NCBI GenBank assembly: GCA_017959135.1
Contig: JAGDBH010000007.1
Coordinates: 1 to 9,578, forward strand
Direction of reading: 5' to 3'
DNA: 9,578 nt
Origin: Succinivibrio sp.
Lineage (GTDB): Bacteria; Pseudomonadota; Gammaproteobacteria; Enterobacterales; Succinivibrionaceae
A model generated the notes under the pieces. The model did no database searches. It was not told the origin of the DNA and saw only the letters and a list, made by a program, of their open reading frames with translations. The translations under genes were made by a program, and so were the position numbers. Shown one piece after another: positions 6,466 to 9,578 of the stretch. Position 1 is the first letter of the stretch. Each line of letters starts with the position of its first letter.

Positions 6466-7344
6466 ATGGCAGATTTAGACGGCTTAAAGGTTGCTCATGA
6501 TTATCATATCAATGAGCCTTTTGCTAATAATAAAGGTTTCTACGTAAAAGGTGCCAATGCCCTGGACTGGGGTATGAAGAAGCACCTTGCTAATATTTTT
6601 AATCCTGTAAGCGGCAATACTGTAATGTTTGCCTTTGACCATGGTTATTTCATGGGGTCTGTATCAGGCCTTGAGAGACTTGATTTACTTCTTCCAAAGC
6701 TGATGCCTTACATTGATGTTCTGATGTGTACCCGCGGTGCCTTAAGAACATGTATTGATCCATCATGCCGAAAGGCTGTTGCTCTGAGAGCAACCTCTGG
6801 TTCTTCAATGGTACAGGAAGATCTTTCCCACGAAATTCTGGCGGTTGATGCAGAAGAGGCTGTACGACTAAACGCAGACTGTCTTGCAATTCAGACCTTC
6901 ATCGGCGGAGACGGTCAGCTAAGCTCACTAAAGAACCTTGAAGATGCAGTAAACATGGGCTGCAGATACTCAATTCCTATTTTAGGTGTTGTTGCAGTTG
7001 GTAAGCAGATGGAGAGAACCACCAAGTTCTTTAAGCTTGCAACCCGTATGCTTGCAGAGTTAGGCGCCAATATGGTTAAGACCTACTACTGTGATGATTT
7101 TGAAGAGGTCGTAGCCGCTTGTCCTGTTCCTATCGTTGTTGCCGGTGGTAAGAAGCTCCCTGAGAATGAGGCTTTAACTCTGGCCTACAATGCTATCAAG
7201 GGCGGTGCCCGCGGTGTTGATATGGGAAGAAATATCTTCCAGAGTCTGCACAGCGTTGAGATGCTGCAGGCAGTAAATAAGATTGTTCATGAAGGCTTTA
7301 CTGATAAGGAAGCTTACGAGTTCTATCAGGATTTAGTCAAATAA
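6466..7344 (+). CDS. lsrF: LsrF, 3-hydroxy-2,4-pentadione 5-phosphate thiolase
   Basis: LsrF is a cytoplasmic class I aldolase-fold enzyme (DeoC/FbaB-like) that completes phospho-AI-2 breakdown by transferring the acetyl group to CoA, giving acetyl-CoA and dihydroxyacetone phosphate. It has 292 residues (E. coli 291), starting MADLD as in E. coli. Visible landmarks are GALDWGM-like NALDWGM (31-37), AFDHGYF (56-62), DVLMCTRG (84-91), VKTYY with the Schiff-base Lys205 (E. coli Lys203), CPVPIVVAGGKKLPE (219-233) and GVDMGRNIFQS (250-260). All catalytic segments look intact. The start is ATG at 6466 with AAGGAG five bases upstream. It is the last gene of the operon: an intrinsic terminator follows 23 bases after the stop, and lsrG, which follows lsrF in E. 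coli and Salmonella, is absent. Confidence 0.95.
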   Translation: MADLDGLKVAHDYHINEPFANNKGFYVKGANALDWGMKKHLANIFNPVSGNTVMFAFDHGYFMGSVSGLERLDLLLPKLMPYIDVLMCTRGALRTCIDPSCRKAVALRATSGSSMVQEDLSHEILAVDAEEAVRLNADCLAIQTFIGGDGQLSSLKNLEDAVNMGCRYSIPILGVVAVGKQMERTTKFFKLATRMLAELGANMVKTYYCDDFEEVVAACPVPIVVAGGKKLPENEALTLAYNAIKGGARGVDMGRNIFQSLHSVEMLQAVNKIVHEGFTDKEAYEFYQDLVK

Positions 7345-7366
7345 TACTTTTTTCCTTTTTTGTCAT

Positions 7367-7404
7367 AAGCCTGGATTCTGAAAATGGATTCAGGCTTTTT
7401 TTTT
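7367..7404 (+). terminator. Rho-independent terminator of the lsrACDBF operon
   Basis: AAGCCTGGATTC (7367-7378) pairs with GGATTCAGGCTT (7386-7397), 12 pairs including two G-T wobbles, around a seven-base loop, and runs into nine T (7396-7404). It lies 23 bases after the lsrF stop and closes the operon before cheV. Confidence 0.9.
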
Positions 7405-7599
7405 ACCATTAGTCTTTTTTTCAATTTAATTCAGGTGAGTAAATTTCAGTGCAAATCACGTTTTTAGCTGAAAATTTGCGACATACTCCTCGCCTTCTCA
7501 CATAAACCACAAAAATATCGGTAAAAAAAGGAAATTTTTCATACATCACCTAAAATAGATTATGTAGAAGTTCATTATTACTAGAAAACGGATCTGCAA
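7405..7599 (+). promoter_or_regulatory. AT-rich cheV upstream region, promoter not clearly resolved
   Basis: This spacer must carry the cheV promoter, because the lsr operon ends in a strong terminator just before it. A -10-like TAAAAT lies at 7551-7556 without a recognisable -35. No good flagellar sigma-28 match (TAAA-N15-GCCGATAA) is present. The cheV ribosome binding site is weak (ACGGA around 7588-7592). No small gene is evident here. Confidence 0.25.
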
Positions 7600-8577
7600 A
7601 TGGCTGGTTTAATTGAAAATATTGAAAGACGTACAGGTATGGTTGGTCAGAACCGCATGGAAATGCTGTTATTCCGCCTGCCTAACAGAAAACAACTTTA
7701 TGGTATGAATGTGTTTAAGATTCTGGAGATTCTTCCTTGTCCTCATCTTACAATCATGCCGAAGTTGCATAAATCAGTGATTGGAGTGCTGAATCATCGT
7801 GGCACGACCTCCTCTGTTATTGACTTAAGTCTGGCAATGGAAGGTCCAAAAACAGATGATTACCGTAAGTATCTGCTTGTTATGAGTGAATACAACAATT
7901 CTGTTCAGGGATTCATTGTATCCAAGGTTGAGCGTATTGTTGACTACAGCTGGGATAAGATCATGATCCCACCTAGCGGTCTGGGCAACAAGGCTTATCT
8001 GACAGCAGTTACCGAGTATCAGAATGAGCTTGTTGAAATTGTTGACGTTGAGAAGATCTTCTCTGAGATTTCTCCATACGAGGAAATTGTCGACAATAAT
8101 TCCGAAGAGTTCAAAGAGCATATTCGTTCTATGCTGAAGCATCCTGAGGCTAAGATCATTGTTGCTGATGACTCTAAGGTTGCAATCAAGCAGACAGGTG
8201 ATACTGTCAGAACTCTTGGTATTGAGGTTATCGAAGCTAACAACGGTCTTGAGGCTCTTAATATCATTAAAGATTACGCTGCAAAGGGCAAGCTCGATGA
8301 GATTGAGCTTCTGATTTCCGACGTAGAAATGCCTCAGCTTGACGGATACTCATTGAGCGCGGCTTTACGTAAAGATCCTCTTCTAAAGGATATCTATGTA
8401 ATTCTGCATACCTCTCTGTCTGGTGTGTTCAATGAAAGTATGCTTCATCGTTCAGGTGCTAATTCCTGTGTTGCTAAGTTCGATACAGAGAAACTGTCAA
8501 AGACGGTGGTCAAGGCAATTGAGGAGCTTCATGATGGTCTGAAGCCTTCAGAGTCGGTTACCAAGCTTGTTAACTGA
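7600..8577 (+). CDS. cheV: CheV, chemotaxis coupling protein (CheW domain fused to response receiver)
   Basis: CheV couples chemoreceptors to the kinase CheA, like CheW, and its receiver domain can be phosphorylated by CheA to adjust signalling or adaptation. The protein has 325 residues. A CheW-like domain covers about residues 18-160 (LLFRLPNRKQLYGMNVFKILEIL, GVLNHRGTTSSVIDL, LVEIVDVEKIF). The receiver covers about 184-312 with the acidic pair Asp190-Asp191 (VADDSKVA), phospho-acceptor Asp241 (LLISDVEMPQLDG), Thr271 (ILHTSL) and Lys293 (CVAKF), so all catalytic receiver residues are present. It is a soluble cytoplasmic protein without membrane segments. It is separated from lsrF by a terminator and followed by its own terminator, so it appears monocistronic. 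No other chemotaxis gene is in the window. The family call is firm; whether it serves AI-2 taxis is unknown. Confidence 0.92.
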   Translation: MAGLIENIERRTGMVGQNRMEMLLFRLPNRKQLYGMNVFKILEILPCPHLTIMPKLHKSVIGVLNHRGTTSSVIDLSLAMEGPKTDDYRKYLLVMSEYNNSVQGFIVSKVERIVDYSWDKIMIPPSGLGNKAYLTAVTEYQNELVEIVDVEKIFSEISPYEEIVDNNSEEFKEHIRSMLKHPEAKIIVADDSKVAIKQTGDTVRTLGIEVIEANNGLEALNIIKDYAAKGKLDEIELLISDVEMPQLDGYSLSAALRKDPLLKDIYVILHTSLSGVFNESMLHRSGANSCVAKFDTEKLSKTVVKAIEELHDGLKPSESVTKLVN

Positions 8578-8606
8578 TTAAGAATAATAGTTTCGTTTTA
8601 TAAATT

Positions 8607-8642
8607 AACCTTAAATACGGAGTTCTGTATTTAAGGTTTTTT
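8607..8642 (+). terminator. Rho-independent terminator of cheV
   Basis: AACCTTAAATAC (8607-8618) and GTATTTAAGGTT (8627-8638) form 12 perfect pairs with an eight-base loop, followed by a T-run (8637-8642) and a second T8 run (8646-8653). It begins 29 bases after the cheV stop. Confidence 0.88.
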
Positions 8643-8656
8643 ATGTTTTTTTTACT

Positions 8657-8689
8657 AAAAAATAAAAAAGCACCAGTTAATACTGGAGC
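8657..8689 (-). terminator. Rho-independent terminator of thiC
   Basis: On the minus strand, GCTCCAGT and ACTGGTGC pair (plus-strand arms 8670-8677 and 8682-8689) with one internal mismatch and the loop ATTA, and are followed by T6-A-T6 (complement of 8657-8669). It starts 22 bases after the thiC stop and faces the cheV terminator, giving back-to-back termination of convergent genes. Confidence 0.82.
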
Positions 8690-8711
8690 GAATAATGGAA
8701 ATAACTGTGCC

Positions 8712-9578
<867 letters not shown>

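Noticed and set aside
7451..7479. Inverted repeat GCAAAT / ATTTGC upstream of cheV
   Set aside because: Only six pairs over a 17-base spacer in AT-rich DNA; expected by chance and not matched to either palindrome of the lsr control region.
7503..7524. Possible flagellar sigma-28 promoter before cheV (TAAA ... ATCGGTAA)
   Set aside because: The spacer is 10 bases instead of about 15 and the -10 matches only five of eight positions.

Overview
The window carries one almost complete autoinducer-2 (AI-2) uptake and processing locus of the enterobacterial lsr type, followed by a chemotaxis gene and the 3' part of a thiamine biosynthesis gene. The gene families (LsrA/C/D/B/F/R/K close to the E. coli and Salmonella proteins, CheV, ThiC) point to a gammaproteobacterium. 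The AT-rich spacers, the TTTTT/AAAAA-rich control regions and a non-enterobacterial neighbourhood suggest a gut anaerobe such as a member of the Succinivibrionaceae. That taxonomic guess is inference and cannot be settled from the sequence alone.

Layout. Minus strand, left part: lsrK (AI-2 kinase, N-terminal 151 codons, cut by the left edge) lies downstream of lsrR (SorC/DeoR-like repressor). A 158-base spacer between them can form three hairpins. A 258-base divergent control region (1525-1782) separates lsrR from the plus-strand operon. It holds a candidate sigma-70 promoter for lsrA, a weaker one for lsrR, and two palindromes that could be LsrR operators. Plus strand, 1783-7344: lsrA (fused ABC ATPase), lsrC and lsrD (permeases), lsrB (periplasmic AI-2 receptor) and lsrF (terminal thiolase of phospho-AI-2 breakdown). 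lsrA/lsrC and lsrC/lsrD overlap. A strong rho-independent terminator at 7367-7404 closes the operon. lsrG, which normally follows lsrF, is not there. Plus strand, 7600-8577: cheV, a CheW-receiver fusion, with its own terminator. Minus strand, 8712 to the right edge: the C-terminal 288 residues of thiC, converging on cheV, with its own terminator.

How it works together. LsrB captures AI-2 in the periplasm, LsrCD with LsrA import it, LsrK phosphorylates it, phospho-AI-2 inactivates LsrR and derepresses the operon, and LsrF degrades the phosphorylated signal to dihydroxyacetone phosphate and acetyl-CoA. This scheme is known from E. coli and Salmonella and is transferred here by protein similarity and gene order.

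Points worth a second look: LsrB keeps four of the six AI-2-contacting residues known from Salmonella/E. coli but has Asn and Ser in place of Pro220 and Ala222; lsrG is missing from its usual place; lsrD ends in a run of 12 A whose slippage would move its stop onto the lsrB ribosome binding site; a GC-rich hairpin without a T-run sits directly before the lsrF ribosome binding site; and a chemotaxis coupling gene is next door to the AI-2 receptor operon. I see no mobile element, tRNA, rRNA or CRISPR array. The window is a variant of a known system rather than a new one.
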